64,000 nucleotides of DNA, taken from contig NW_020853535.1 of NCBI RefSeq assembly GCF_000972845.2, forward strand, positions 558,001 to 622,000, in the 5' to 3' direction. Source of the DNA: Larimichthys crocea. Taxonomy: Eukaryota; Chordata; Actinopteri; Sciaenidae. The translations under genes and the position numbers were made by a program. Positions 23,693 to 36,106 of the stretch are shown here, in pieces; the stretch's first letter is position 1, and every line of letters begins with the position of its first letter. The notes below the pieces were generated by a model that saw only the letters and a program-made list of their open reading frames with translations, searched no databases and was not told where the DNA came from.

Positions 23693-25357
23693 AATAACCA
23701 AAAAGTTTGGATGGTGACGAGCGGCTACAGGTTGTATCTTTGCTTTTTGCACATTGGTTGGTGTCACGAATATACATTTTTATTTTTTATCTTTCTTTTC
23801 AGAGATTCTTAGCAACCAAACACTCTCATCCATACACTTCTGCATTTTGTAAAAAAAAAAACCTTGACATTTACACCATTTGTCACTTTACAGACCTCAC
23901 CATGCAATCTCTTGCAATAATCCTGCGCCTTCCTAGACTGGGTAAAACCACTAACTGCGATGGTTATAACCAGGAAGACTGAGGTGGGTGGAACTTGCAA
24001 GCTTACTACGGTATACTTAAAATTCAGTTGAGTTCCTTCATACTCCATTATGCAGCCGTCATTAGCGTTTGATTGCAAATTATCTCGCTTTATTCATGGC
24101 ATTCATCAGCCGCAGGGCTTGACCTTCTCTCTTTTTATCTTAGAGGAAATCTTCTGGTAGCGTTATTACCTTGATTATTGGAAAACACACATGCCTCATA
24201 GAGCCGTGCTTAAGGGCTGTGCAAGATCCTCAAATTGTCAATGAAATGTCTGCTTTAAAAATCGATTCACAGTCCTTTTTCAGTGGAAGGAGACAGAGAA
24301 GCCACACATAAATGGCATTATTTTTACCATCAAGTCTTCTGAACATGGCAGTCTGAGCCTTTTTCTGCCCACTTAAGCTGCACAGACGTTTGTTCCTCCA
24401 AATGATTTTTAAGAGATTTCACTGGTAATTTCATAGGTAACATGATCCTGTGCATCCTAGTGAATTATCTAACAGTGCCTGCAGCACAAAGCTCTAAAAT
24501 GAGACCAAATACAAGGTGTAACATTTTGCATTTTCTATTCCACGTTTTAATGAAGTGCAATATAAACTCGTAATCATGCCTCCTAGTTCCAGTTCCTTTC
24601 TTTTGTGGCTTTGGATAGCTTGTCCTTGACTGACTCTAATCAAGAGTCATAACATTACAATTCCTCCCTATCTTATTGCGGGCTGAAGACTAATCCCTTC
24701 AACAAAAAGCTCACATCACTCTCTCAGCACTGAATCACATTCCCTCCTCTGTCTGCCTCCTCCACGTTCTCTGGTATGCTCCTTAAACTGAAATATAATA
24801 GTAGAACACAATTATTTTATTAGTCTAAGCTTGCAAAATTATGTTAAACCGTTTTTATTCTGATCCACCCACTCAAAGATGGCTTACAGCATTAATGTCA
24901 GTTGCATATTCGGTCTTAATACAGTCATATTACAGTTTAAGAACCAGTGGATCAACATTCAAATATGTATTAGAATGAATAGCTTTTGGTAATAATATGA
25001 TAATATATGCCATATTCAGAATTTTGCACAAACATATTATACACAAGAATTTGTTAATTTATTATTTTATTAATTGTATCACCCAACACCTTCCCAATGA
25101 TTCCTCATGTGCAGCTCCTTAACAACATAAGTAAACTCTCTGTGATCGTTTTGTGCTGGTCTTGGTTCTACATCCAGCATCCAGCATTTCTAAGACCGTT
25201 TCAGCCGGTGGTAACAGCCATGTCAACACTAACATCGAACATATACTATTGTCATTTTTTTACAGACAGGATGCCATTAATAAATACATTCATTAAAGGT
25301 ATATCTGTTGTCAAATAACTAAACTAGCAAATTTTACAGAGCCTATATTCTACTTTG
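23693..25357. other. Intergenic DNA, unassigned
   Basis: No exon, repeat end or RNA gene is recognised. Short unrelated frames only. A mixed-composition block at about 24050-24420 could be conserved non-coding DNA, but nothing in a single sequence proves it. Confidence 0.5.
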
Positions 25358-25862
25358 CACGGAGCCCGTCTGGTGACATTTGTGAGAAAAAGAAATATTG
25401 TTTTATTTGAATCTATCCTGAAACAGTTAAAGGTGAAATGACCTTGAGATAAAAATATTGTAATACTGTTAAATATGAATATAAAAAGTAATATACTTAG
25501 CTACTAGCCACTGCTAGTGGTGAAGTAAGAGGTCTCCCGGTCTCCCGGTCTCTACACATAGACAAAGACTGCATTTTCATTGCATCATACAAAAACGTCC
25601 TACAATTATCATCTTAAGTGAAGGATAACTTCAGTACACATCAGAGTCAGAGCCACTGCCTTTATCAGGTCAACAGAGAAGAGTGTTTTAATGTACAACC
25701 CCGATCCTAGTTGAGTGGCCACGGAATATTTTTTTTCTAACAAATGTCAACAGATGGGCTTGATCTCGTTCGCACCCATTAAGCAAGTCGTGGCATTGTG
25801 GCATTATTAATTTGTGGCCATGAAATTGTTTTTTCCCACAAATGTCACCAGACGGGCCCCGT
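25358..25862. repeat. Foldback-like repeat with three copies of a 45-bp motif
   Basis: The core GCCCGTCTGGTGACATTTGTG at about 25367-25387 recurs in reverse complement as CACAAATGTCACCAGACGGGC at about 25836-25856. A diverged third copy in that same orientation, AACAAATGTCAACAGATGGG, lies near 25739-25758. A and T runs flank each copy. The arrangement suggests an old foldback DNA element or MITE cluster. Confidence 0.6.
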
Positions 25863-27900
25863 AGGCTGGGTTATCTGAGAAAAAGATGTACAACATCACA
25901 CGTCATGGGATCACATCAGAAATTGGATGAGTTAAAAATTGTTCTGAACAGACACACTCGAAGGCGGCGTGAAAGGACAGCCGTCATGTTTGTTTCAATA
26001 TGACAGTTTCTCTTGCAATACATTCACTGTGTTTCACTTATTTATCCACAAAGAAGGATCACACATCAAACAGAAATTCTAAAACCACAGCTACCTCTCA
26101 TCTAGAAAGGTGTGTGGGGAGGTGGACTCTGAAGCTGTATAAGCATCCAACAAGTACTTCTGAAGGAGTGTACTGGCATGAGTAGCTAAGATACTTAGTT
26201 ATGGCAATACACCTACAACAACTACAACAACTGTATAGTAACGTTATTTGATGATGTAGCTGAGTGGCAATGCTAAAACATGGTAAATATTGTATGTATG
26301 AGACAGAAAAAACTGATATGGTTGAACGGTTGTCTTCAATTCCCAGAGGAAATGCTTGTGCGTTGTTTTACCCTCTTGTGGAACATGGGGGTGATGATAC
26401 AAGATTTTCTAAAAAACTTAAATCCACAAAGGTAAAACTACAAATTGAGGAAAGTAAAACATCACAAAGAAAGTACATCCTGGATACGTGACAGGATGTA
26501 ACAAACTCTCATGCTGTAATCTTGAAATATGTTTCCATCCTCACTGATGCAGTCAGTTCAGCATCAAGCCTTTTAGGTATTACAGAGCTTAGACATTGTG
26601 ATATATTATTTTGATCCTTCAGGTAATGGAATTTCTGCCTGTTATGGCTTTTCTTCTGTAATGTATGGTGACATCTATTAGAAACTGTAGGAAGGCATTT
26701 TACATTTTACCTCTTATAAAATAGCTTGTTTCATTTATTTAGCTAATACATTTTTAATACTGTTAATAATATTTCATCATTCTGGATTTATTTGTTATAA
26801 AACATTAAAACAAATGAAATAGAAATAATGCATTTTTTATCAATATTTTTTCACCCTCTGGTGATGCAAGCACATTATAGGATCAAATCCCACTGGGGTT
26901 GCACATGCTCCAAATATCTACACTTATCGTACTGTAAGGTGCTGTGAATAGAGGAGGTCTCCATCAAATGGTATTAATTTTTCATGCATGTTGTAAGAAT
27001 ATTTGACAAGCTTTTACCTCATTTTTACAGTATGTGCTACTATGTGACTTTTGGTTTTAAAAGAGAACTAGTGCATTCAGAAAATTACACCAGTATTAAT
27101 CAAATTATTGCAGACTTGAGAATAAAATTCTCACAGGAGAATAATTGAAGCTATTAGTTATGTTAAGTAACCTTTGCTTACGAAACAGTAGGGGGCAGGA
27201 GCCGCGGCATTTTGGAAAGCACTATATGTCTTCTCAGATTACATAACTTTAGGTCCTGAACTGTCAGAACACTGTGAATCCATTAAGAGACCAACATTAA
27301 TAAAATCATGTTAATTAAACAATTTGCTAAATGGTCCCATTGTCTTGAATGCGTTCACATTAAGGTTCCTATTTCAGCGGCAACCCACACATCCATTACA
27401 CTCCCCCAGTATTTGAATTATGGATAGTCAGGAAATTACTACATTTATATTGGGCACAGAGGAGATTAAACGGCTGTGTGGAGTCCGATTGTAATTGTCT
27501 ATCAAATTGTTGTAGGTTTCAGGTGAAATGTATAACTTATATAATTATATAAATTAAACCATAATTCTATAAATTGCAGTTAATACTAATACTCCAGCTA
27601 CTCTATTATTACTAACTACAAGAACTACAATAAAAAATAATATGTATATGTTTATAATAATAAACAGCTTTGGCTTTTAATTTATAGGTGCCTTGTCAAA
27701 AGATTTGTGGATTTTCTTCCCTTCAGTTGTGTTATTCATCAATAGTGTTGGCACTACTATTCGACTACTGTAGAAATCCATATTATGGCAAGAACCACTC
27801 AACTAAGTAAAGAATCCATCACTGTCAACATCAACTCCTCAGAATGTGAATTAAGCCTTATGAAAGTACTGCAACAAAAAAACAAACAAACAAAAAAAAC
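25863..27900. other. Intergenic DNA, AT-rich, unassigned
   Basis: Mostly AT-rich sequence without recognisable genes. The frames at 26000-26185 and 26264-26491 have no domain I recognise and no splice context. Confidence 0.5.
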
Positions 27901-27914
27901 ACTACTGACAAACA

Positions 27915-28245
27915 AGAAAAGAAATCTTGGACTATGGATGGTCTGATGAGTCCAAATTTGAGGTTTTTAGTTAAAACCTCTATGTCTTTGTGATGTCTAT
28001 TGAAGGTGCACAGATGATATCTGCATGTGTGGTTCCCACCATGAAACATAGAGTAGGGGTGATGATGTGGGAGTGCTTTGCTGATGACACTGTTGGCAAT
28101 TCATTCCAAATTCAAGGCCAGCATGGCTACCATTTGCATTATTCAACAACATGCTTAGCTGATTTCTTAGTAGGGCAATCATTTCTTTTTTTTAACATGA
28201 CAGTGACCAAAAACACACCTGGGATGAGTGAAGGAGAAGTGCTAG
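27915..28245 (+). pseudogene. Tc1-like transposase remnant
   Basis: Frames read WSDESKFEVF, then MKHRVGVMMWECFADDTVGN, then QSFLFFNMTVTKNTP, in the order of a Tc1/mariner DDE transposase: first Asp block, HGGGSVMVWGCF-like block and [13 protein letters not shown] block. A stop and frame changes interrupt it, and the Asp of the last block is replaced. A dead, internally shortened copy; terminal repeats were not found. Confidence 0.7.
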
Positions 28246-31200
28246 ACATATATGAGAAAACTTTCAAGACTGTTGGAAAACCATTCCAGGTGACGTCCTC
28301 ATGAAGTTGATTGAGAGAATACCAAAAGTGTGCAAAGCTGTCATCAAAGCCACCATTTTGCTCTGTTTACACTGTTGTTGTTTTTTACCACATAATTCCA
28401 ATGGGTTACTTAATAGTTTTGACATCATCTGTGTTAATCTACAAATAGAAAGTAATAAATAATGAAAAAACATTACATGAGAAGGTATATACAAACTCTT
28501 TCCTGGTACAGTACATACATATATACATAGACTATATACATACTCTGCTTATATATAAATATAGATGTGTAATAGAATATTTGATTTTATATTTCGCATC
28601 CTTCAAGTTAGTGGACTCACAAGGGTCCTGACTTTTAGTCCCTAATATGGGTCAAGCTCCAAAAATACTGGATCCTACAATTCTCATAACACAACTGGTG
28701 TCTTTCATTCAGTTACCAGTACTCATACAGAAAAAACACATGAAGCTTACATCTGCATTTTACCACATGAACTGACATTGGTTTCACAAATTATACCATT
28801 GAATTGTTAAAAAAAACACACACACATTTCCCATGTTCAATTGTGATTTTGCACATGAAATTCACATGTTTTTTTCTGTAAGTGTATACTCAGAAGTGCT
28901 TGTTTGATGGTCAGATAGATTCAGAAACTCCCTGCCATCAAACTAAATTAACAGGTCTGCATCAAACAATTTCTGTAACATTACCTTTCTGTGACATTCC
29001 TGCCCACTTCATGCAGTGACTGGTCATCTGAGTGGAGGTAACAGTGAGCAGGGTTTAAACTTTTCTCTGTAGCCCGTTCATTTTCAAGACTAAGTCTAAA
29101 AAGTGCCACATCTACTCCCTTTCTATGTCTGCTGGCTTTCCACCAATACATTTGACATTTTGAAGTTGTACAAACTAGTTACTAGTTATTCCTGCTACCT
29201 GCTGACCTCATATTTCAATGTCCAGTTCAATTCAATTCACTTCAGTTTCTAGCACAGGTTTACTGTAATAAATGTGTCATATTCAAGCCCAACCTGAAAT
29301 CATCAGAGGTATTTGTGTAATATCAGGTTACCCTTTAAAACCAATAAATAAGGGCAATACATTAATTAATCCTGAAACTGGAATGATGTGCTACTTCTAC
29401 TACAAGTACTAAAATTAGGTTCATGACCATCATTAAAATCATATTATTCAGTAAAATGACTAGCTAACTGCTGCTAACTGACAACACCTGCAATACTCCA
29501 AATGCCACTGTCTTGACCTGTGAAAAACACCTTGTCACCATGAATGGTAAGGGATGCTTAAATTAGTCCCAATGGGTTCCATGACTACCTGAAGCCTATT
29601 CAACATCTGCCATCGGCCTGTTGCCACTGTTGAAGCCTTCTCGTGTCCTAAATGCCATTACGACACACCTCATATCAAGTGTGTTTCCACTTGGAAAAGT
29701 ACTGACCGACAAGTGCACAAGGAAAAGGTTTTATGGTTTTGCTTTTGTTTTGTCCCCCCCGCCATTGAAAATGTTCGTAAGAGGATTTTTTCCGAAAATG
29801 CAACTTGTTGACTCACTAAAAGGTTATTTGCCATCCTTAAATCCTTCTGATGTAACAGTACTTATCTTTTTTTCACCCAAACTGCCTTTTTCCATTTTAT
29901 ATCCAAAAAGGATTTGACCAAATCTAAAGAGAGCAGCTAAACATGATGAAAATACACCCTAAAACAAGTAAAATATGAGTTTTACTGTTATATTCAAATG
30001 TAGGGACAAAAGAACACACTCATCCTCCCAAATGAAACATTTTATTTAATTCGAACAAGTCCTTGGAGTCATCACAAAGTGTCACCTTCACTGCTCTACT
30101 TAAAAATTATCCTGTGTCTAATAAGAGAAATAAAAACATAAAACGCCAGTGATAGCATGGACATGTACAGCCCAGGAAACCTTAACAAGCCTCTTGGCAC
30201 TTTGGGAAATTATTCCACACACCTATAAAAATCGAACAAAGGGAGGACAGAGGAATGTGGGTCATGGTGGGCTTCAGGCAAGCTGGCAAACCTCCTTTTG
30301 ATTTCTGTGACACTAATCTGGGCTGACTGGGGCTTCATCGCCGAGCCCAAATTCCTCTCTTGTCTGAACTGATAACTATCAATTCCTCTGTGAATCTGCT
30401 GTTTGTAAAGCTGTCGGTTGGTGTAACAAGGTGGAGGGTGAGCAGGGATGTCCATTTTTAAAATGGTGAACAGGGATCAGGTTGACATGTGTCCAGTTTG
30501 CTGAAGTGTCATTCCAAACCAGCTCCAGGAGGGCTGGTCTAGACCTTAACTCTGACACCATTTTGGAGAACTCGGAATCGATTTCATAGGATATCAACAA
30601 AGTACTACTTTTTTTATACATATAGCTCTCAAATTATGGCAGTTACTGAGTATGTAGCTGCTGCCAGGTGAATCCCTCATACCTGAATTTTTAAATTGAT
30701 CATTTTCATAACATTTAATGTTCATCCATCAGATTAAAGGGTCAGTCCAGTCCGAGCCATGCAGATAGTTTTTACACCCCAATACAATGAATGTCAATGG
30801 AATTTTGTATGTGGTCTCACAGTATTGAAAAATAGCATTTATGAAAATCACCAGCAATGTGTTGTTCCAGACACATATGTCCCAGGGGTGTCTAACTCAA
30901 TCACTGAAGGGACCATCTTAAGCAGAGGCGAAGCCAGTCCTTTCCTACAGAGGTGACCAGGTTAGACCCAGTGAAAAGAATTACAAAAAAAAGACCTGAA
31001 ATGTACAGAAAATAAAAAAATAATTCACTACCACTGTAGAATCCCTTCACAGACCTAAGGTATCTAAAGGTACACGTTTATGGACATGGGCCCATAGCCT
31101 ACAGGCTATTAAGAGAAAATCGAAATCATCGCATGGGCCTTGAGTTTGACACATGTGCTCTAGATATTCCACAAGACACACTTCCCTCAGTGTTTTGATC

Positions 31201-31500
31201 CTCAAGACACACTTTTGACAGTTTTTGACAGCTTTTTGCTTCAATAGAAAGAAGTTTAAAAGAAAATGCTCACATAGAGGTCTGTGGATTACATGTTTTA
31301 GTGAAACTAGCTGCAAACCAGGAGTGAAATAAAATGGTAAAGCTGCGGGTTGTAGAGGTAAAGCTTTCTGCATGGTTAGATACTGTGGGTAAGGTATCAT
31401 TTAAGGGAATTCCACCATATTTAAGCTTATCAATGCATTTTTCTCCACAAGTCTGAACACAAGTTTGTTCTTCTCACTCAATAGTGAACATTTTACAGGT
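28246..31500. other. Intergenic DNA between Tc1 remnant and AMIGO gene
   Basis: No coding exon recognised. Around 30730-30960 there is a repeat-like block (GGGTCAGTCCAGTCCGAGCC, then CAATGAATGTCAATGG) of a kind often dispersed in fish. The part nearest 31.5 kb may belong to the 3' UTR of the minus-strand AMIGO gene, since TTTATT (AATAAA on the minus strand) occurs near 31540. Confidence 0.4.
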
Positions 31501-32152
31501 TTCCACCAGACAGCGACACAATATGCTACTCTATATCTCTCTTTATTATCTTTGGTTTTTATACAGCATCTTTCACGTGGCAATATTTGATTAACATAAT
31601 TTGATCTGAAAAAAATATCAGAAACAAGTTCAGATCATTTCACACACATGACTGACATGTTTTAAAAATGGTAACACTCCACAGTACAGAGACAGATGTT
31701 ACAAATGACAAGGTTCAATGTCGTGGCAATATTCACAATGCATATACTGTATAATAACCATCAATCTCCCTAGAAGCTTCTCAGATCATGTGTGAATATT
31801 TCTCTCAGACCAATTTAAAACATCACACATTTAAATAAGCTTTGTGAGCTTTGCGATAACGATTTCCCACATCAACAGTGAAATTTCCATATGAAGTCTT
31901 AATATAAAAACAGACACCACTTACAGTCGAGACATAATTGAAATTCTGCCCACAAAAGGACTGCATTTTCTACTTCAGACCCAAACGCTCAAACCCTACA
32001 GTGAATAAATACTCCACAAGAATCACAATACACTACTTCACATCAAATTGATTTTTTCATGTACTGAAACAAGACAATGAAAGAAAAAACACCTGGGTTC
32101 AGACTCTAGATGGATATGAATACAGGAATGCATAACATTTTCAGTTTTCTTG

Positions 32153-33667
32153 CTATGCCATATGAGAAGTGTCTGTGAGGGTCTGTCCCACTGTCCTACT
32201 TCCATTCTTGAGAATTCCCTCAGTGGTAATATGACCCAAGTTCAACGCTGGTGTTTTTGGGACACCAGTATCAGAGTCCTCTGCCTGAGGCTCTAAGAAA
32301 GCCACTCTCTTTCCGTTTGACCGCCGCTGTCCTGACTCTACCTCTCTGGGGTCTGAGCAGAGGATGAAGGCTCTTCTGCCCCACCCTCTCGAAACCCCAC
32401 CCCGGCTTTCCCGGCATCGACAGGGAGTGAGGTAGAGGTAGAGTAGGACCAGTATGATGCTGATCACACAGGAAGCCAGGGTGGTGAATGCTGTGTTGAA
32501 ATGCTCAGTACCGCGGTGTGCTGAGCCACTGGTGGAGGTACTGCTTAGGTTTCCCACCACCACACTGACCTCAAGAGACTCAAAGGGGTCATAGTGGTGC
32601 CGGCGGGCTATCACACACCCATACATCCCAGAATCCTCCATCAGGGCTGATCGAATTTCCAGGGTGCCATTGGGGAAAACTGTAAGGTGGGCATTAGGAT
32701 CATTGGTTGATGAATTCACCACAGTCCTGGGAGTAACCCAGAACACCACCAGCCCCTCCTGAACTGGAGAAGCCAACCCGGGACATGGCACTCTTAGCCA
32801 CTTACCAGGCTCTACTTGGTAAATTTGTGTCTCAAGGGATATATCTAACGCTACCTGCTGGCTACATTCAGTCCCTGGTTCTAAAACATCTCTACATGGG
32901 TATTCACCTCTGAAGTCTACCAGGGGGCGATACTGTTTCCACATCCAGTACTCCAGCAAGGCGAGTAAAGCACAGTCACAGATCAAAGGGTTTTCCTGCA
33001 AATAAATTCCACTTTGCTGAGTGAGAGACAGCAAGCTCTGGACGGGCACCTTGGAGAGCCTGTTGTATGATAGATCAAGAAATGTCAGATTATGAGGCCC
33101 GCCAGGTTCCCAGTAAAGCCCCAGGGGGAACGCCATCAGTCTGTTCCCAGAGAGGTAGAGCCTCTGCAGGCTGTGAAGATCACTGAAGGCCCCTGCATTA
33201 ATCTGGATGATCTGGTTGCCAAACAGCAGCAGCTCTTTCAGTTCCTTCAACCCAATGAAGATGGACGAATTCAGGACTGTCAGTCTGTTGGACGAGAGGT
33301 CCAGGTGGAGGACATGTGGCGCCACAGCAAAGGCATTCACCTCAATTTGGCTTATGGAGTTTCGACTGAGAACCAGTGTAGCAAGACGGTCAAATGGTCT
33401 GGAAATCCAGTCCACAGCCAGGACAGTGAGGGCATTATGGCTCAGGTCCAAACGTGTGGCATAGTTTGGGAGATCAAAGGGCAACACAGACAGATTGCAG
33501 CCGCTGCAGGAAATTATATCACTGGCACAAAGGCAGTAGGATGGGCAAGTGGCCACAGAGGGAGGGAAGCCAAGACACACAGAGAGCAGCAAGGCTGCAG
33601 CAACAGGGTTGCAAGAGCTGCCTCCAATTTTGGTCTTGCCGAAAAGCTGTGACGCAGTGGGAAGCAT
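32153..33667 (-). CDS. amigo2: AMIGO-family LRR/Ig adhesion protein, AMIGO2-like
   Basis: AMIGO proteins are single-pass neuronal adhesion molecules that bind each other homo- and heterophilically and promote neurite growth and survival. The 504-residue product has a hydrophobic leader (about 20-39), an LRR amino cap with CPSYCLC at 41-47, six leucine-rich repeats (about 70-220), a carboxy cap starting NPLICDC, an Ig domain (Cys295 to Cys351, with DSGMYGC), and a transmembrane helix at about 393-414 followed by LTPCRCR. NTAFTTL, VAFLEP and TTEGILK in the tail are AMIGO signatures, the last two matching AMIGO2 best. The family ends in SVFSDTP-like residues; this one ends TLTDTSHMA, so the tail has diverged. 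The start is the first ATG of the frame. The coding region is intronless, as in other AMIGO genes. AMIGO1 is the main alternative. Confidence 0.88.
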   Translation of the reverse strand: MLPTASQLFGKTKIGGSSCNPVAAALLLSVCLGFPPSVATCPSYCLCASDIISCSGCNLSVLPFDLPNYATRLDLSHNALTVLAVDWISRPFDRLATLVLSRNSISQIEVNAFAVAPHVLHLDLSSNRLTVLNSSIFIGLKELKELLLFGNQIIQINAGAFSDLHSLQRLYLSGNRLMAFPLGLYWEPGGPHNLTFLDLSYNRLSKVPVQSLLSLTQQSGIYLQENPLICDCALLALLEYWMWKQYRPLVDFRGEYPCRDVLEPGTECSQQVALDISLETQIYQVEPGKWLRVPCPGLASPVQEGLVVFWVTPRTVVNSSTNDPNAHLTVFPNGTLEIRSALMEDSGMYGCVIARRHHYDPFESLEVSVVVGNLSSTSTSGSAHRGTEHFNTAFTTLASCVISIILVLLYLYLTPCRCRESRGGVSRGWGRRAFILCSDPREVESGQRRSNGKRVAFLEPQAEDSDTGVPKTPALNLGHITTEGILKNGSRTVGQTLTDTSHMA

Positions 33668-33750
33668 CCTGGTGTTCCCTCAGGATGGGGTCTCACGTTA
33701 CTTTCTCATTGGGTATACGCATGTCAGGTTTACAAGCCTCTGGTGGATGG
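33668..33750 (-). other. amigo2: AMIGO 5' UTR part of coding exon, with acceptor
   Basis: On the minus strand a strong pyrimidine tract (CTCTTTCTGTCTCTCTCC) ends in catag at 33751, giving a good splice acceptor 83 bases before the ATG. AMIGO genes usually have a non-coding first exon spliced to the coding exon, which fits. Confidence 0.55.
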
Positions 33751-33842
33751 CTATGATGAACGGAGGAGAGAGACAGAAAGAGAGGAAACAAGGAAGAGAA
33801 CATGGACATGAATCTCCTCATGTTTTTTACACTTTATCATGA

Positions 33843-34960
33843 ACAAAGCAAAGGCATGCAGTAAGACCATCTGAGCACATCTAATACAGGTAAATAAAGC
33901 ATTACACACGCGTAACTCTAAAAATAAATTCTAATCCACATTTAAATACAACAGTGGTGGCTGCTGGCATCATATGCACACGACAACTGTTAGTAACGGC
34001 TGGAACGAGTGTAACTTAATCCATACTCCTCCCCCATATTTCCCACCAATACAATACAAGGTGATAACTTCTCGCTTTAGTTCACAACATCTTCTTTTAT
34101 TGGTTAACTTCTTTTTTTTTCTATTTGTGTGAGCCTTCTTGTCACGCCTAACATATGCTGCATGCTTTTAGGGTTAGGGTTATCTATCACTTGTGTTGCA
34201 CTGCCTTTCTAAAATTATAGCACTGCAGTCTATTACAGTCCTCAATATATTATAGCAGGAATATGACACAAGAAATTAAGACTCCTGCAATATTTATAGC
34301 AGAATTAAAATCACACCACTCTTATCATTCATCTCCATTAGCTGTGTTCCTCATTAAGAATGTTCTCCTAGTAATCGCATAAAAAGCAGAGTAGATCAAA
34401 ATAGTAAACAAGCACAGGAAAGAAAAGCAGTGGAGCAAAGATGAAGTTTAGAGCTGCGACGCTCAGCAGATTAATCAATAAGGTGATCAACAGAATATTG
34501 ATCAGCGGCTGTTTAATTGTCAGAGTAATTTCTTGAGCAAAAATACTAATTGTTTTGTGGTTGCTGCCTCTTTAATGTGAGGACTGGCTGTTTGCTTTGT
34601 TTTATATCACTGTAAACCAGATGTACTCCTTCAGAGAGGCTTAAAAATTGGCATTTTGTTCACTATTTTCTGACTCTTCATTGCCCAAACAATTCATAGA
34701 TTGATTAAAAAGATGCGTTAGTTACAACCCAATTCAAGTTTACAGCTGTGAGAACATTAGAACAGCAGCTACAAGTCACAGACTGTGATAGACAGTGTGA
34801 AATGTGGAAAAGTGGTTGTGGATGAAAGGTGAAGTATTCCATGTTGTAAGTGATCTCGTGTTCCATCCAAACATGTTATCCGCCTCCATAAAGAGAGAGC
34901 AACCAGGATTTGACCACTTTTGCGGAAGCCAAAACAAAACAAACAGAATAAACCCAGGCG
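33843..34960 (-). other. Probable AMIGO 5' UTR intron
   Basis: It lies between the proposed first exon and the acceptor at 33751. AT-rich, no exon or repeat recognised, and frames are short. Confidence 0.4.
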
Positions 34961-34963
34961 ACA

Positions 34964-35150
34964 GCTCACCTTTACGCCCACACTGCTGCCTATTCACACC
35001 ATCATCCCGTCTGCCTTCACATCCAGACGCGCTCTCCGGACGCGATGCAGGACCGCGTCCCGTACGCGAACCAGAACAGGGGGAGAGAAAAAAAAAGGTT
35101 CGCCTCACCAAACAATCCGAGCCGTGAGGAGTGTGTGAGGAGGAAGCAGG
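34964..35150 (-). promoter_or_regulatory. amigo2: CpG-rich probable promoter/first exon of AMIGO gene
   Basis: This is the most CpG-dense stretch between the two named genes (ACGCGCTCTCCGGACGCGAT and CGCGTCCCGTACGCGAACC on the plus strand). On the minus strand GCGTAAAG is followed by donor GTGAGC (complement of 34964-34969), consistent with a non-coding first exon ending at 34970 and splicing to 33750. The transcription start is not determinable. Confidence 0.5.
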
Positions 35151-35779
35151 GAAGCTGGAGCTAGACTGTTCACCTGCAGGTCGGGTTGCATGTTGCTGTG
35201 GGAGGGGTCGCCCTGAGAGTAAATACGGAATGCAACAGCAGCAAATACACCAATAATATGAGAGTGGGTGCTGCCAAAAGGAGGAGACAGGGGTGTGAGG
35301 AGGAGGAGGAGGAGGAGAGGGTGCAGCATCAGTAATAAAAACTTTAATGTTTCTGGATGTTTTGTGAAACCAAGATATGTTTCTGTATTTATTTTTTCTT
35401 CATGTCTGAGGTTTTTGTTTAAATAAATGATTGTATGACTAACTGAAGATACAGTTTAGGCCTATAGCTGAATTATGAAATCTCACCATGTCTGACAGAT
35501 GGTCATAAAAAAGTCATCACAATAAGTATAAACATACTCTGTAAGAAAAACATTTCCTTCCAAATGAACCAGAATTTCTCACCAGATCAACAATAGATCA
35601 AATGACAACATTTAAAGGGAAAGTGCTTGCTTGTTGTGAAAAACCCACAAAAAATGACAACCTGACTCTACAACAATAGCTTTACTGTCTCCTTTTTGCC
35701 ATTTACAGCAGCAGTTGCAGCTGTTTTAAAAAAGAATCCCCTTTGAAAAACACATGAAAAAAGTGGATAATCAGAGATT

Positions 35780-35825
35780 AGAATCAGAAGAACTTTATTA
35801 ATCCCTGTAGGTAAATTGTTTAAAA
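35780..35825 (-). repeat. Short dispersed repeat end
   Basis: AGAACTTTATTAATCCCTGT matches the recurrent 'ACTTTATTAATCCC' end of fish dispersed repeats. Only the end is present. Confidence 0.4.
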
Positions 35826-35870
35826 ACAGAGCTAAAGGGAAGAGGAATATTGGAAATACGTTTGTCAAGT

Positions 35871-35932
35871 GGTGTTATACTGTTGTTCTTGGTGTTATAC
35901 TGTTGTTCCTGGTGTTATACTGTTGTTCTTCT
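35871..35932. repeat. Three-copy ~21-bp minisatellite
   Basis: The unit GGTGTTATACTGTTGTTCTT is repeated three times almost perfectly, one copy with C for T. Its short open frame is a by-product. Confidence 0.9.
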
Positions 35933-36106
35933 TCTATTTATTGTATATACTTGTTTTTTTTTAATTTAAATTTGCCTTTACTTTTTATATTTTATATTCT
36001 ATATTCCGGGACCAGGGGAAACCAATTTCGTTTCATCCCATGTTTTTACAGGAGCTTTATTGTCATTAATAAAGCTCCTTGAATCCTTGAAGTGTCCAGA
36101 AATCTG

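Noticed and set aside
23466..23777. Two minus-strand frames rich in Tyr and Ile
   Set aside because: They are translations of the AAAT/TA arrays with no other content.
33092..33842. Several plus-strand frames of 85-186 codons opposite the AMIGO coding exon
   Set aside because: They are antisense shadows of a GC-rich coding exon; the minus-strand frame has clear LRR and Ig domains and the plus frames have none.
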